NCBI GenBank assembly: GCA_029204225.1
Contig: CM055109.1
Location: 33,509,963-33,573,962 of the forward strand
Direction of reading: 5' to 3'
Length of the DNA stretch: 64,000 nucleotides
Source of the DNA: Diphasiastrum complanatum
Lineage: Eukaryota > Streptophyta > Lycopodiopsida > Lycopodiales > Lycopodiaceae
Below, one piece after another: positions 1-11,643 of this stretch. Each line of letters begins with the position of its first letter. The first letter of the stretch is position 1. Both the position numbers and the translations under genes were made by a program. The notes under the pieces were generated by a model. That model saw nothing but the letters and a program-made list of their open reading frames with translations, was not told the DNA's origin and did no database searches.

Positions 1-921
1 TTTCAAATCAAATGTAATGAAACTGACATCACATTGCTATTGGGCAAACAATTTTCAAGTTTAGTTTCATGGTTACGTGTTGAAGGAATACGGTTTTTGC
101 TCAATATGCCATTTGGTCAAATCAAGCTTGATGCATTGTCTCCCATGAACTCCATGCTAGAAGAACAAAAGGCACAAAGAGAGCATGATGAGATTGACTC
201 ATTTGCCTCGTTAAATTTATTGGATTGAAACATTCAAGAAGTTTATTAATTTTTTGATGAGTTTGATCGGCATTGGTGGATTGAGGAACAAAAATTTAGT
301 TTGCTCAATTTTGAACACATATCAACAACTAAAGAATTTCAATGGCCTCATAAATTAGGAACATGAACTACAATTGTCGAACCTTTCAAATCTACCTCGA
401 GATAATGATTTCTTGGAGCTTTGCAAGGCAAGGAATTGATGTGGGCTCAAGAAGAATAGGCAAAGTGTAAAAGTTGCAAAAATGAAGTGGCACGGTTTTC
501 TAAAAGAAATTCAAATTAGAAGCCTTGTTGCACTTCTAGCTTCAGAAAACAATGAAGGACATACATTCTGGATTGCCAAAGTACTTGGTTTCATTCAAAA
601 TAGCAATCAGACAAAAGTATTATGTGTCCATTGGTGGCTTTTTTGGAGAGGTATGAATTTGAAATGTTGCAAGTAGATCCAAAGGGCGAGAGAAAATGAT
701 TGCCCAAAAACCAACCAAGGATCAATGATTTGAATTTACAAGATGTAGATGTTTTGGCTCTTAATTTTGAGTTAACAATGAGCAATCATCTACGAAAGTC
801 AACTATAGCCATAATGAATAAACGACTTGGATTAATGAGACAACCATCGTTGTCAACTCGTCAACAACAGAGAAAAGCTGACTTAAAAGATTTTTTTATC
901 AACATTGGATGCGGATTTTGA
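1..921 (+). pseudogene. Degenerate coding stretch, unknown product
   Basis: Open stretches at 34-228, 482-676 and 700-921, plus the sequence between them, read as protein-like text on + with several stops and at least one frame change. Recognisable pieces are an acidic stretch around EHDEIDSF, a segment GHTFWIAKVLGF followed by VLCVHWW, and a C-terminal piece LNLQDVDVLALNFEL. The aromatic 'FWIAKV...VHWW' piece resembles the C-terminal tails of some large plant transposon proteins, but I cannot assign a family. No start is visible, so the gene continues beyond the window edge. Downstream sequence is AT-rich and non-coding. Function is unknown; calling it a decayed transposon gene is an inference from its TE-rich surroundings. 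Confidence 0.4.
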
Positions 922-1502
<581 letters not shown>

Positions 1503-1720
1503 TTCTTGCAAACAATCTTGTATTCCATGCTAGGAGCAAACGTGTCGAGGTAGCTTATCACTTTGTAAGAGAGAAAGTAATTGGGAGGGAGATCTTATTG
1601 GAGCATGTTGGATCTTCAAATTGTGTTGTAGATCTTCTCACCAAGCCATTGCTCAATAATGCATTTGTCAAGATGAGATCTAATCTTGGCTTAATCTCAA
1701 AGTCTATGGTGAATAGGTAG
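1503..1720 (+). pseudogene. Copia family Z, RNase H C-terminus (copy A)
   Basis: This encodes the last ~72 residues of a Ty1/copia polyprotein: the LVFHARSKRVEVAYHFVRE block, then LLEHVGSSNCVVDLLTKPL, then the terminal NLGLISKSMVNR and a TAG stop. It matches 49,870-50,090 and the minus-strand copy at 39,796-40,314. The 5' side is cut off abruptly at about 1,503, so gag, protease, integrase and reverse transcriptase are gone. The purine tract AAGGAG and an LTR start follow immediately. It is a 3'-end fragment with no coding capacity of its own. Confidence 0.85.
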
Positions 1721-1735
1721 ATATATTTTAAGGAG

Positions 1736-2610
1736 TGTGAAAAGTCGTAAAACATATCTTCATGTGTTGACTTTGGGGCATATGCTCACCTTATTTCTTG
1801 TAAATATTTTATTGTACATTAAGGTATGTGAAGTGAGCACATAAGCTGCTAGAAGAGGTTGAATTTGAGTTAGGTAGATTCAATTATGATGTCATGCAAA
1901 ATATTAGATGACATGCAATGTTAGTCAAAATGCATGCATGCAAAATGCAAATCAGTTTACATAATCTACACATATCTAGGTAGCTTAGGGAGTTGACATG
2001 CAATCAGTGCATGCAACATGCAAATCAGTTTACATAATCTACACATGTCTAGGTAGCTTAGGGAGCTGACATGCAATCCATGCAACATCCATGCATGCAG
2101 TTTTACATGTGGACCTATTATATATGAGTTTACTGGAAGATGTTAACATTCCATGCAAATCCACTGTAGAAACTCAGACATCATTGATGTAGGGAAACTT
2201 TGGCTTGTTTTACCATATTGTGAATATTGTGATTTTGGTGTTTTGGGCTCATTCTCTACCGGAGTTTTTTGGTTATCATTTTATCTCGCTACCCCAGAGC
2301 AGCCTATTTTTCCCATAATGAGCACTTAGAATTCTTTCTGATAGCTATCTATCATAGTAAGGAGTTAGTTTTTTGACTCTATGGTATGCCATTGTGCTCT
2401 TGCCTTGGATTTTTCAACTAAACTATTCTTTGATCATTCTCATGCAATCACAACACCCCATAAAGATCATGTAGGGTGCTAAAAACTTCATAATAAGTTG
2501 ATTGGGGGTACTTTGTTGTAAACGTACTGGTTATCAACTGATATTTTGGTTTTACATTGACATCTAGTAACATCAAAGGTTTTGGTAATATCATACAGAC
2601 AACAATATGG
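1736..2610 (+). repeat. LTR of copia family Z (copy A), 3' boundary approximate
   Basis: The LTR begins with TGTGAAAAG directly after a purine tract and the copia stop codon, as expected for a 3' LTR. Sequence is shared with 50,109 onward (direct) and with 39,777 downward (inverted). Copies A, B and C stay alignable to about 2,610, where A switches to other sequence. I could not find a matching CA end or a target-site duplication, so the end is only an alignment boundary. Confidence 0.6.
1945..2090 (+). repeat. Two 73-bp tandem units inside the Z LTR, rich in CATGCA
   Basis: Units 1,945-2,017 and 2,018-2,090 repeat the pattern ATGCAAATCAGTTTACATAA with few changes. The same doublet is at 50,311-50,456 and, inverted, at about 39,420-39,570. 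CATGCA cores occur repeatedly in and beside the units. Confidence 0.85.
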
Positions 2611-3498
2611 TTGTCACAATTGCATGCATCCTCATGCTAGACGGCTTTATGTGCAAAGCCCATAATAGCCTTGGCCTATTGAAAGAAAGTTCTAACTTTT
2701 ACATAGGATCCACTGCACTTAGAGCCATGGCTCTAAAATCTAGAAAGCCCTTGATAATTATTATCTAAAGTGTCAACAAATACAACAATATCACATGTCA
2801 ACAAGGCCTAGATAAACACTCGTTCCTTAATATGATGTTAGGGTTCTTGAGCCAAGTACACAAATGAAAAGGCCTATGCATCTTTTTTCCCTACTTATTA
2901 AATTCTAAAATGGCACATAGCATATTTAAATAGTACCATATGATTGGGAAGAGTTTCATTATGACCATATGCTTGTGTGGGAAAGCTTCACGTGACCAAC
3001 ATACAAATTCGTTCCTTCTTTTTGGATAGGGCGGAGGTTACAGTAAAAATAATTAAACAGCAACATCACAATGGGCAACAAGCCACATTTCTTTTTTGCA
3101 ATTTTGGGGTGCACATAGTTCTATTTGTTTGCAATAGCTTATGGATGCAATTTGTGGTTTATCACTAAATTCATTGCACGTGTCCAATGAGTTAGTTCAT
3201 GTGGTAGGATAGTCCTTTTATAACTCATCACATATTGTAGAGATCCAACGTAGGTCATTTTTTTGGGTGTTTAGATTCTTTCCACGCATATTCATCTGTG
3301 TTTACCTGTTTATTTGTTTATTTTTTTAATTTGGAAATGTTTGTTGAATATTTGGAATCTCACTACATAGGATAGAGTTGGTGTTTTTTGTGGCCAACCT
3401 TTTAACGATTGTCAGGTTTATGACTTAATCTTCAAAGTTTAGATTTTAGTTGTTAAGGTTTAGGAAATACAAACTTTTGATGACTCAATATTGATTTT
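2611..3498. repeat. Dispersed non-coding sequence shared with 36,580-37,035
   Basis: There is no gene here; short frames such as that at 2,977-3,168 show no family signal. The second half (about 3,140-3,498) reappears in direct orientation at 36,690-37,035 with few differences, and ends in both places at the motif GACTCAATATTGATTTTT. Here it abuts element X; at 37,035 it abuts a different repeat. Confidence 0.65.
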
Positions 3499-4291
3499 TT
3501 GATGACCTTGAAAGTGAGATAGATTATGATGAAGATGATGATTGGAGATCTGGCAATGAGGCCTTGGAGGCCATGATTGAATAATCTAAAGCCTATTAAA
3601 AAACTTTGCCTATAATGGAGGAATTTTTGGAATTTCAAAAAAGATATCCCCCTAGATCTAGATATAACCCCTCAGGAAATGTAGAGGCCATTGGAGGACA
3701 TGACATCAACAGAACAAACGTCGTTGATTACGATGATTATGATATGGCAAGTAGATATTATATTGGTATTGATATTGTTCAACTTTCTTATTTCTTATTG
3801 GTATTGATATTGTTCAATTTTCTTATTGAGTTTGCAGTGTTATGTATCATTCTAAATTTATTTTCTTTTCTCGTTTACAGTATGCTATGAGGCATTTGAG
3901 GTGTATCAGCTGGGAGAAAAGATGTTTCTCTATCTAATTATTTGAAAAACTTTCAAAATAATGAGATTTGTATATATCATTCTTCTTATAATCCATATGT
4001 AACCACTGTCATTATGACCATCAAATCATTATCAGTTTGTTTAGGAGGCCATAAGTACGCAAGAGAAACATATAAAATATTTTTTGTACAAGAGGGATTT
4101 GGCTATTAAGATATTGGGTTATACTCCCAATAAGACAACGAAAAGATCATCTACATTGGCCCTTTATTCGGGTTACATTGATATGAGCAAGAGGAAAAAA
4201 TTTAGAATTTTTGGATCCATATGAAAGGAGATTATTCCTTCATGACAATACCATCCGTCTGAATCTTGAAGAGGATGATGATGATAATTAA
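3499..4291 (+). pseudogene. Element X accessory gene, copy 1 (5'-truncated)
   Basis: This is an unknown protein conserved between X and Y. Exon 1 (to about 3,744) has an acidic run DYDEDDDW and then MEEFLEFQKRYPPRSRYNP. An intron follows, ending at the acceptor TTTACAG (about 3,880). Exon 2 encodes LSNYLKNFQNNEI, MTIKSLSVCLGGH, LAIKILGYTP, LDPYERR and an acidic tail EEDDDDN before TAA. Copy 1 has in-frame stops in exon 1, a frame change in exon 2 near 4,080, and a GC instead of GT at the intron donor (copy 2 has GTAAGT). The 5' part present in copy 2 is missing. It ends 29 bp from the convergent transposase-like gene. Homology to 16,257-16,596 shows it was once a real gene; its function is unknown. 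Confidence 0.65.
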
Positions 4292-4320
4292 ATACTTTTT
4301 TGCAATAGATTTTTGATATA

Positions 4321-7150
4321 TTACAAGGATCTCTCTTTTGTAATGAATTTGAATGCCTTTCGAAATATCGTAATACTTGGCGAGTTTTTAGCTTGATATC
4401 TAAATTGTGCTCTTCTGTAAAACCACTGAAAAAGTTGAACTAAATATTTATTTCTTGAATTGTGTCCTCCATGATTTGTTGTGCTATGAAATGCTCCCCT
4501 TGCTTGCCAATGAGATTTTTCATGTCTTGTGATGACCAGATACTTAAGCTCCCATATTCCTTTGCAAAATAAGTTGCGTGATGAAGAAGGATGTCCTGCA
4601 AACAATAGTTTTGATTAGTTACATCAGTAGAAAAAAATATAAGCCTGAATGAGAAAATTACTAGATAATGATATAGATTAGGACCATGTAATGAGTAACG
4701 TTGTGTTTTCCCCAACAATCATGTACATATTTTACAAATGTGGTGCAATGATTTTGCAAATCCTCATATCTTCTGATGATAGGTTTTCTTTCCTAATAAC
4801 ACTTATGAGTTTGTCTAAATTGGTCCACACTTGTCCCTTTTCCACTCAATTACTTCCTTCTAGTGTTCGTGTGGCTTGAACAATTTCTTTCGATATTTCG
4901 TATCTGACACTTGATTCTTTGCATGTGTGATTGGATTCTTCTTGCTTTAGCACCTCCAATTGATGGCTTATTAGGAATGTTTCCTTTTTTTCCCAGAGAG
5001 TGTTTTCAATCGTGACATTTCCTTTATGTAGTCCTGCATTTGACAAAACTATTTCCAACCTCCTAATTGTTGCTTTAGCCATTGGCTCTGGTTTCTGATT
5101 CCATGCTAGTAGAATATGCAGGTAAATTAGTTTTTCAATAATACGAACCTCAGCATGCAATGTGCATATGTGAACATATTTTAATGGAATTGGCAGAGCA
5201 GTTTTCATATTTGCATCTTCAGCTGCTCGTGTTGAGCCAGTGTTTGTTGATCGTCCCAAATTCATATTGTAGCAATCCTTCATGCAATAAAGACATGGAT
5301 GCTTTGATGTTGCCCTGTGCGAGACATTATACATACATTTTAATGTTTTCAAATCTCCTGCAAGCCGCCATTGAATTTAAAAACTTCCATGGTTTTCGAT
5401 TGTAGATTTCTCACCCTCCAAATGTCTCTTTATAATCTTGCCATAATTTGTTCTTGAAATTATCCATGATAGTATTTTATGGTTCTCTTTCAAGACCTGT
5501 AGAGAAACAAGTAATGCATGACATGTCAATAAAAACTGGCAAGGTATGAATCGTTTATATAGATATTCTAAATGAAAATTAAAATGTATACCTGGAATGC
5601 CGCCAACCACCATATGTAATTTTCCGATTGAACACTAAACGTTCAATCATCTATATCTGAAATTTTGTTCATCAAAGTGACACTCACACGTTCCAACTTC
5701 TAACCCTTGATTATTTCAGATTCATCAAATTTTATTACAATAATGATCTTTCCATTTACTTGATGTTCGTCTAGTTTATAGAATCGAATAATGTATTTTA
5801 GAACATTTTCAATATCAAGGAAAATATTATTGCAATCGTTGTAATTGAGCTCACCATATTCTGATTTGTATAATTCAGTTATATGAAGTGGTTGGCCAAC
5901 TACTTTGAACATTCTGTCATTATAAAAATTTCTAGCTAATTTTACCCGATATGGACGTGGAAGATTAATTATCTTCACCATCACTTGGGAGAAAGCTTCT
6001 TTAACTATTCTAAAAAAAGTAGAATAAGCATTTCTGCTAATTCCAGATACATCACATGCACCTTGTATCACATTCGCATCCAAATATAATTGAACCTTAA
6101 TCAAAATAGTCTCTACAATTTCATTTTCATTTTTTCAAACCGAGCATTTTTTATCATTTCCTTTGCTGACTTTCTTGGTAAAACATGACTTAAAGATGAT
6201 CCAATGCATGAACGATCTATTAGATAGTTCTTTGCCACCAAACATGATCTGCAACAAACATATGAAACTCAAATTATGTTTAATAAATAAATAATTCATG
6301 TTATCAAGTGCAAATCAAACAATGACATATACAAATCAAATAAACAGTTTAGATGACAACATACTTGAATGCTCGGATTCTTTTTTTCTGATTGCCGCTA
6401 TGTGTAGATAGGTCATCAATATTCTTCATCGGTACTCTCTTTCTTTTCATCTTCATCATTGCCTTACTGATAACTTTTAGATCAACGGCAGATTTTAAAC
6501 TCTCGGATTGCAACTTTTCCATGGATTCTAACATTTCTTGGTTTGATCCTCGAAGAGTACATAGCATTCTCGAGTGCATTGTTTTCAGTACTAGTGTGTT
6601 GCACATAATGAAGCAATTGTTGATTTGTGTTGATTAGCAAACTGTAATTGTTGATTCAGACAAGAAATGCTATGCATTCCAATATCATGCAACCTTTGAC
6701 AATATCCAAGTAATCCGCTATTTCCTTCACATGCATATCTGAGAAGATGAGTTATAGACTTAAAATCTGGACACAAATTGGTAGCTGGATGATTAGGATA
6801 AATTGATCCATCCACTCACAAATCTATATTCATATGATTATTCATTCTCAATTCTCTAATTATTACTGCAACATTCTCTACAACTTTCACATTTTTCTTA
6901 ATAATTGGAGTGCATTCCATTGGAAGAGCAACATGCAAATGGAACATTGCCATTGTTAAAGCTACAATCATGTAAATGAATCTACCTACAATAAATCAAT
7001 ATGAATAGATCTAGCATTCATTATTTTTGTAATGTTTATATCGCATTGAAAAATCATCCCACCTTATATTTCACTATAAGCATACAATGATTTCAAAAGT
7101 TTTGCCTCTCCCGCTTCAGTTTTTGCATTCAGTACACCAAGATTTTCAGT
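4321..7150 (-). pseudogene. Element X transposase-like gene, copy 1 (multi-exon, dead)
   Basis: On minus, exons with plausible splice sites are: about 7,150-7,065; 6,985-6,365 (donor GTATGT); about 6,249-5,592 (donor GTATAC); 5,496 to about 4,680 (acceptor CTACAG); and about 4,596-4,321. Motifs in order are VDGSIYPNHPATN, a basic MKMKRKRVPMKN, an acidic block IVIKFDESEI, a Cys-rich HPCLYCMKDCYN, HICTLHAEVRIIEKLIYLHI, NVTHYMVLIYI, and near the end YGSLSIWSSQDM and LFQWFYRRAQFRY. Acidic and His/Cys blocks in this order suggest a DDE-type transposase, but the superfamily is not one I recognise. Lesions are TGG to TGA at about 6,817, frameshifts near 6,605 and 6,140, a stop after DESEIIKG, further stops, and a frameshift near 4,523. 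All but the first and last are shared with copy 2. Confidence 0.6.
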
Positions 7151-7308
7151 CTTAAAGCTCTAGTCCCGAATTTTGGAACGAGCATATAAAGAAGTTATTA
7201 CATCTCATGCTAAACTAACTATTGTCTGAAGTTAACCATACTAGTTAATCTGATATATATTTTATGTAAGCTCTAAATGTGATGATGCAATTGGTGTACA
7301 ATTTATTT
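7151..7308. other. Edge of element X and short spacer
   Basis: Homology between X copies 1 and 2 ends at about 7,242 (25,936 in copy 2). The next ~65 bp are AT-rich spacer before unit W. I see no clear terminal inverted repeat at this edge. Confidence 0.5.
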
Positions 7309-9287
7309 GGTTTATTGTATATGGTTGTGTTTGGGACGTGACCCGTCAGGATATATTGATTGGGCACTGAACCCGTAGCCGGGTAGCCACACGTAGGAAG
7401 AAAATAGCCTGTATAGTGATTTTGAGTTCATTATGCTATACTCAGGGGCATGTCCTGGGTTTGTCAGTATATGTGGCCGTATTGGGCCTAACTCTAGTTT
7501 GGCAGGTGGTAGGCCAGTTTAGTGACACCTGTTGAGCCCATGCAGTTTGGGGCTTTGCTATATGTATAGTGTTTCTTCATAATAGACTTAACTTTTGTTG
7601 TGCCATGTTTGAGAGCTTGTGAGGAGTGGCTATGGTGATTGTGTGATGTGATTTGCATATTGCACTAGATCCTAACAAAATTTCAACTATTTCTAGATTA
7701 TTTGATGGTGTATTTTATGTACTGAAATTAACAAATAATTTATTATCTACTATCAAGATCACAAATCAAGGCTAGAGAGCTTTGTTTAATTCTAGACACA
7801 TGTACCATCATGGATAACAAAATCTATAGAAATTTTCCTTAGAAACAGAGAACGAAATTTGTAATCTTGAGTCATGAATATGCTCTCAAGTAAAACCAAA
7901 ATATCAGTTGATAATTAGTATCTTTTCACATAACCATCATTTTGCCTTTCGTATCATTAAATCATATGAATAGCACTGCTTCTCTCTCTTGGAGAATGAT
8001 AATCATATATACTATATTAATAAATAAGTCATAGATGACGTTATCCCCAACAATGTGCATGATCTCTCTATAGTCAATTTTCTTGAAGCTAAGATTTTAT
8101 CATATTTAAAAAATATTCATGAACATTACATCAATTTTTGGCCTATGATGGCATTGCATTTGATGAACTGCTCAAAATAGAATGTCATATTCACAAAGGC
8201 AAGACTAGCCCCATGTCATGATATCTCATCACCCAAGCCTCCACTTGGCAAGAGACAAATGCAGACCAAGTCACAAGTGAAAGGTAGACATTCAAGAACA
8301 TGTGTGACAATAGATCAATTTAAGCAACAAATACTAAAGAGCTCAACCATGAAGCAAGAATCTCCAAGTACATCCAAGCCATTTGCTATGATTGATCATT
8401 GTCTGATGTGCATTACATGATACAAAATCTCAAGATCTAGTATAAGGACACTACTTGTAGTGCTAACTTATTTTTGAATCGGATCATCTTCAACAAGAGA
8501 TTCCCGGCATAGATAAATTGTGATTGATATTGCATGAATGGTAGGATCATCATTTGATATATGAATACATCATACATGGTTAAAAGTTTTATAATTTTCT
8601 AACTTTCATGTTCAAACCTATATTAAATATATGATAATTATGCTTGTAAACATCCAATCGTATGGAAAATCAGTTTCATTAATTTGGTTCGATTTTCTTT
8701 TTTGCTTATTAACATAAGATACTTTTGATGGTAAGGTATATGTTTTAGTTCTAACCCATAATAGAATTTAGGACTTAGGAAAATTATGGAGTGTGAATGC
8801 CTAGAAGTTCACATGTTTTGACAAATGGGAACATGTTTAAAACTAGGGTCTATAACTAATCACATCAATTACAAAATATGTATCACTGTATCGCATACAA
8901 ATTTCTACATAAACATTTCAGAAAGAGCATATAATACACTAAAACTTCAATGCATTGGCTATTGAAGGTCTTCTTGAGATCGACGCAAACGACAAACGAT
9001 AATATTTTTGTTGGAAAGTTGTCCTTTTAATGATTTCTACCTCGTCTAACCACTAACCAACGTCATTGCTAAATGGGACATGTATACCACGTCGTTCTTA
9101 ATTACTACTTAGTACTAGCACCCGTCGGCTCAACTTTTCTTTTAATGCTATCTTTAATGACCATAATAATGCTATCACTTCGACCCCCTCACATCATACA
9201 TCCGAATTGGCTCGCAACACCGCAAATCGCAAAACACTGCACAATTGCAACAAACCTGCTAATGCGCAACAATATAGAAATGACAAT
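7309..9287. repeat. Repeat unit W, copy 1
   Basis: Non-coding sequence present again, inverted, at 62,012-64,000, and in part directly at 26,287-27,740, with fragments at 28,441-28,775 and 30,330-30,500. The first ~300 bp are noticeably GC-richer (GTGACCCGTCAGGATATATT and following) and look like the end of an LTR-type repeat, but I could not prove termini. The frame at 9,073-9,291 is retained in the inverted copy, but only as part of the whole repeat. Confidence 0.7.
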
Positions 9288-9491
9288 TTAAATACTCACT
9301 CTCTAGAACACCCTACATAAATGATCTGTTATGTAAACCAATCTCCAATTTTACAAGCATTTTTATTTGGCTTCACATTAGGCTAAAAGGATTTGTGATC
9401 AACTTTAGTTCTCCAAACCCCATACTTAAATGATACTTATCGCCTCTGTTTGACATGCCTTTAGTGGAATTCCTATTTTTAATTTTGTTTT

Positions 9492-9554
9492 AGCAAAGAT
9501 GCGAGGTTCATTTATGGGTATTCAAGTCTATGTAACAAAAGAACTTCCATGGAA
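9492..9554 (+). pseudogene. Captured exon fragment, PP2C-like (unit U copy 1)
   Basis: After a pyrimidine tract and AG acceptor, the frame reads SKDARFIYGYSSLCNKRTSM-E. This matches the start of plant protein phosphatase 2C catalytic domains, where an F-x-YGYSS-x3-KR-x-SMED stretch precedes the metal-binding core. Homology stops after Glu; the rest of the phosphatase is absent. The frame is kept in the other U copies. The match is from memory of the family and rests on only 21 residues. Confidence 0.45.
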
Positions 9555-10946
9555 ATTTTTCAATGATCTCCAAGGTGCTTGGCCTTATCATTGGTCTATT
9601 TTTTGGTAAGTATTTAAAGGTTAGATGAAGTTCAAATTTTTGACTTAATTTTTTGTATTACATTTTTTTTAAGCTTTAACTAATTAAATTATTTCAATTT
9701 AGATTTGTGAATGTGATTATACTCCAATCTCAAAATTAGATTTAGCCATTGGTGGAGGATGTATCCAAATTGTTTTTTATATTGGATGAAGAATTGATCG
9801 AGTTTCCAATGATGTGTCTTGAAGTCTACATGCTTGATGGTTGGCAAAGATTATCTGAAATTGTGAATACTAAAAAGTGAATAGCTTTAATATTAATCAT
9901 GATTATTGTGAATGCTAATTGTTATTATAATAAGTATTGATCATGATTACTTGTGAATATTGATCGTGTTTACTAAAATATTATGAGTACTTATCATTAT
10001 TATTGTGAATATAAGAGTTGTGAATATTTGAGGATCATTGCCAACTTGAGCTTTCTTTTTTTAATTTTGTCTCTTTGACCAAAATTCCAAAATGGCGAAC
10101 ATATTTTGTGGCCAAATATTAAACCCTTTGTAAGAAACTATCGTCAAACGAAGATCACCTATTATTTGCAATCTTAACTCTACAATTGTAAAAACTGTTA
10201 ACCACGGTTGTGGTAGTGGATGTGATAGTGTAAGCTCTTGCAACTTAAAACCTAAAAAAAAACAAACGAATCTCACCATAACTGAACTTACCAATAACCA
10301 CCTCTTTAGCAAAAAAGCTTCTAAATGCTTTTGTTTATATCTCAAAGATAAAATTGTAATAAAAAAGATCTCCTTTATCAATCCAACAATTTCACCATTA
10401 TGGAAAGGCCTTTGTGATATGATACCATGAGGTTTTTGTTCTATTTGGAGAAGACAAATGAATTCCAACACCTAAATAGGAATCTCATGTTCTTAGAATT
10501 TCGTTAACCTAATCATTTGTTTGATTATCTAGATGAGTACTCGTTTACTCCAGGCATAAATCCAATCTTGGTAGTGATAAGACCTGCCAACAAACAAGTA
10601 CAGCTAAGATATTACAACCTATGATATAGGCCTTGTGTCTAATTATATGCCAGGTTGAAATATGCACATAGCTAGATAAAAAGTTAGAACAACATTGCCG
10701 GTGAAATAGTTAAGATAAGAATTGTCAATATGTAGAGAATGTACCAACAAGCAGGCAGTAGTGTTTACTCTATACGCTAATAGTGATGTTAACCTTGTCT
10801 GAACTGGGCTTTCTGGTTCTTATAATGCTTACCTCAGAATCCCAACATTGAATATTGAATGGTACACTATCTACCTAAGGCACGCTGAGGACAAAAAGAA
10901 CAACAGTTGTATAGTTTAACTACACAAAAATAATATCACAAAGCTG

Positions 10947-11643
10947 AAGATTGTTGAATTCACACGTGTGGACTGTCCACTGCATGTATTTGTCATCTCC
11001 TAAGGTGTGTGGATGCACCAAGATCAAGACTAGATTGAGATTCAAAATCTATCTTTGAATCTATGGCAAAAACACACTACTACATGCATTCAATCACTTC
11101 CAACTCTCACTCACACGTGTTGGAAGTATTCAAAAAATAATCTAAGGAAAAACAAGCTGCTCTCCTTGGGTAGAGAGAGAAAAAGCATCATGAGCTCTCG
11201 GGTAGAGAGAGAAAGCTAGAAATTCAATGACACTCAAAATCCACTCAATCTCAAAATCAATTAGATCCAAAATGAGGAGTACAACGATACTAGTAGATTC
11301 ATGAGCTACCACTATGCTTAACTATGATTGGATCCCACTTTGCCACCTCTTAATCCTATTGGACCATTGATCCATGCACCTCTAAATTCTATTGGACTAT
11401 ATTCAAGCACACCTCAAATTCCTACTGGACCACACATGGTTCCACCTCTAAAACCTATTGGACATCTTAAACTTCATCAAACAAAAGCATTACACTTGTC
11501 TACACTCTAATTGGAACAAGTTTGGCCTCCTACTCTATTTTGGCTCAATAGTGGCATTACAAGTGGAAATGGATAATTTGCCATCTATGCCAAATTTGAC
11601 CCTATCAACATCCTACACCTAAATGCTTGACTATGAAATTCTA
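10947..11643 (-). mobile_element. Solo LTR, copy 1, truncated by inversion breakpoint
   Basis: Minus-strand copy of the 826-bp LTR seen whole at 56,314-57,139. Its CA end is at 10,952, next to the target duplication AAGAT at 10,947-10,951 (ATCTT on minus). Toward the other end it stops at about 11,643, where X sequence begins abruptly, so ~135 bp of the LTR and the second target copy are missing. Confidence 0.85.

Larger units (their letters stand above)
9288..11643 (+). repeat. Repeat unit U, copy 1
   Basis: Reference copy of a dispersed unit also found at about 32,575-35,160, 42,080-43,640 (both direct), 57,140-58,710 and 60,357-62,011 (both inverted), and truncated at 29,000-29,291. It holds a short captured exon at 9,492-9,554, an AT-rich GTGAAT/TATTGATC-rich middle, and a solo LTR from 10,952. 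Where a complete 5' edge exists (28,979 and 32,564), U starts right after a copia purine tract, so U may be, or lie in, a long LTR. The frame at 10,061-10,471 minus is not conserved as protein. Confidence 0.6.

Noticed and set aside
1736-2610. Calling Z copy A a solo LTR with exact ends
   Set aside because: No CA end or target duplication found, and a piece of the polyprotein precedes it, so it is a truncated 3' end.
3606-3890. Hydrophobic C-terminal tail of the plus frame as a membrane segment
   Set aside because: That part reads through the intron (GTAAGT in copy 2 to TTTACAG), so it is not coding.
9073-9291. 72-codon frame kept in the 62 kb inverted copy
   Set aside because: Conservation is explained by about 99% identity of the whole repeat; the older copy at 27.6 kb does not keep the frame.
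11328-11510. Proline-rich 60-codon frame, also at 56,581-56,763 and 59,798-59,980
   Set aside because: Lies wholly inside a solo LTR and reflects a short DNA repeat; not a gene.
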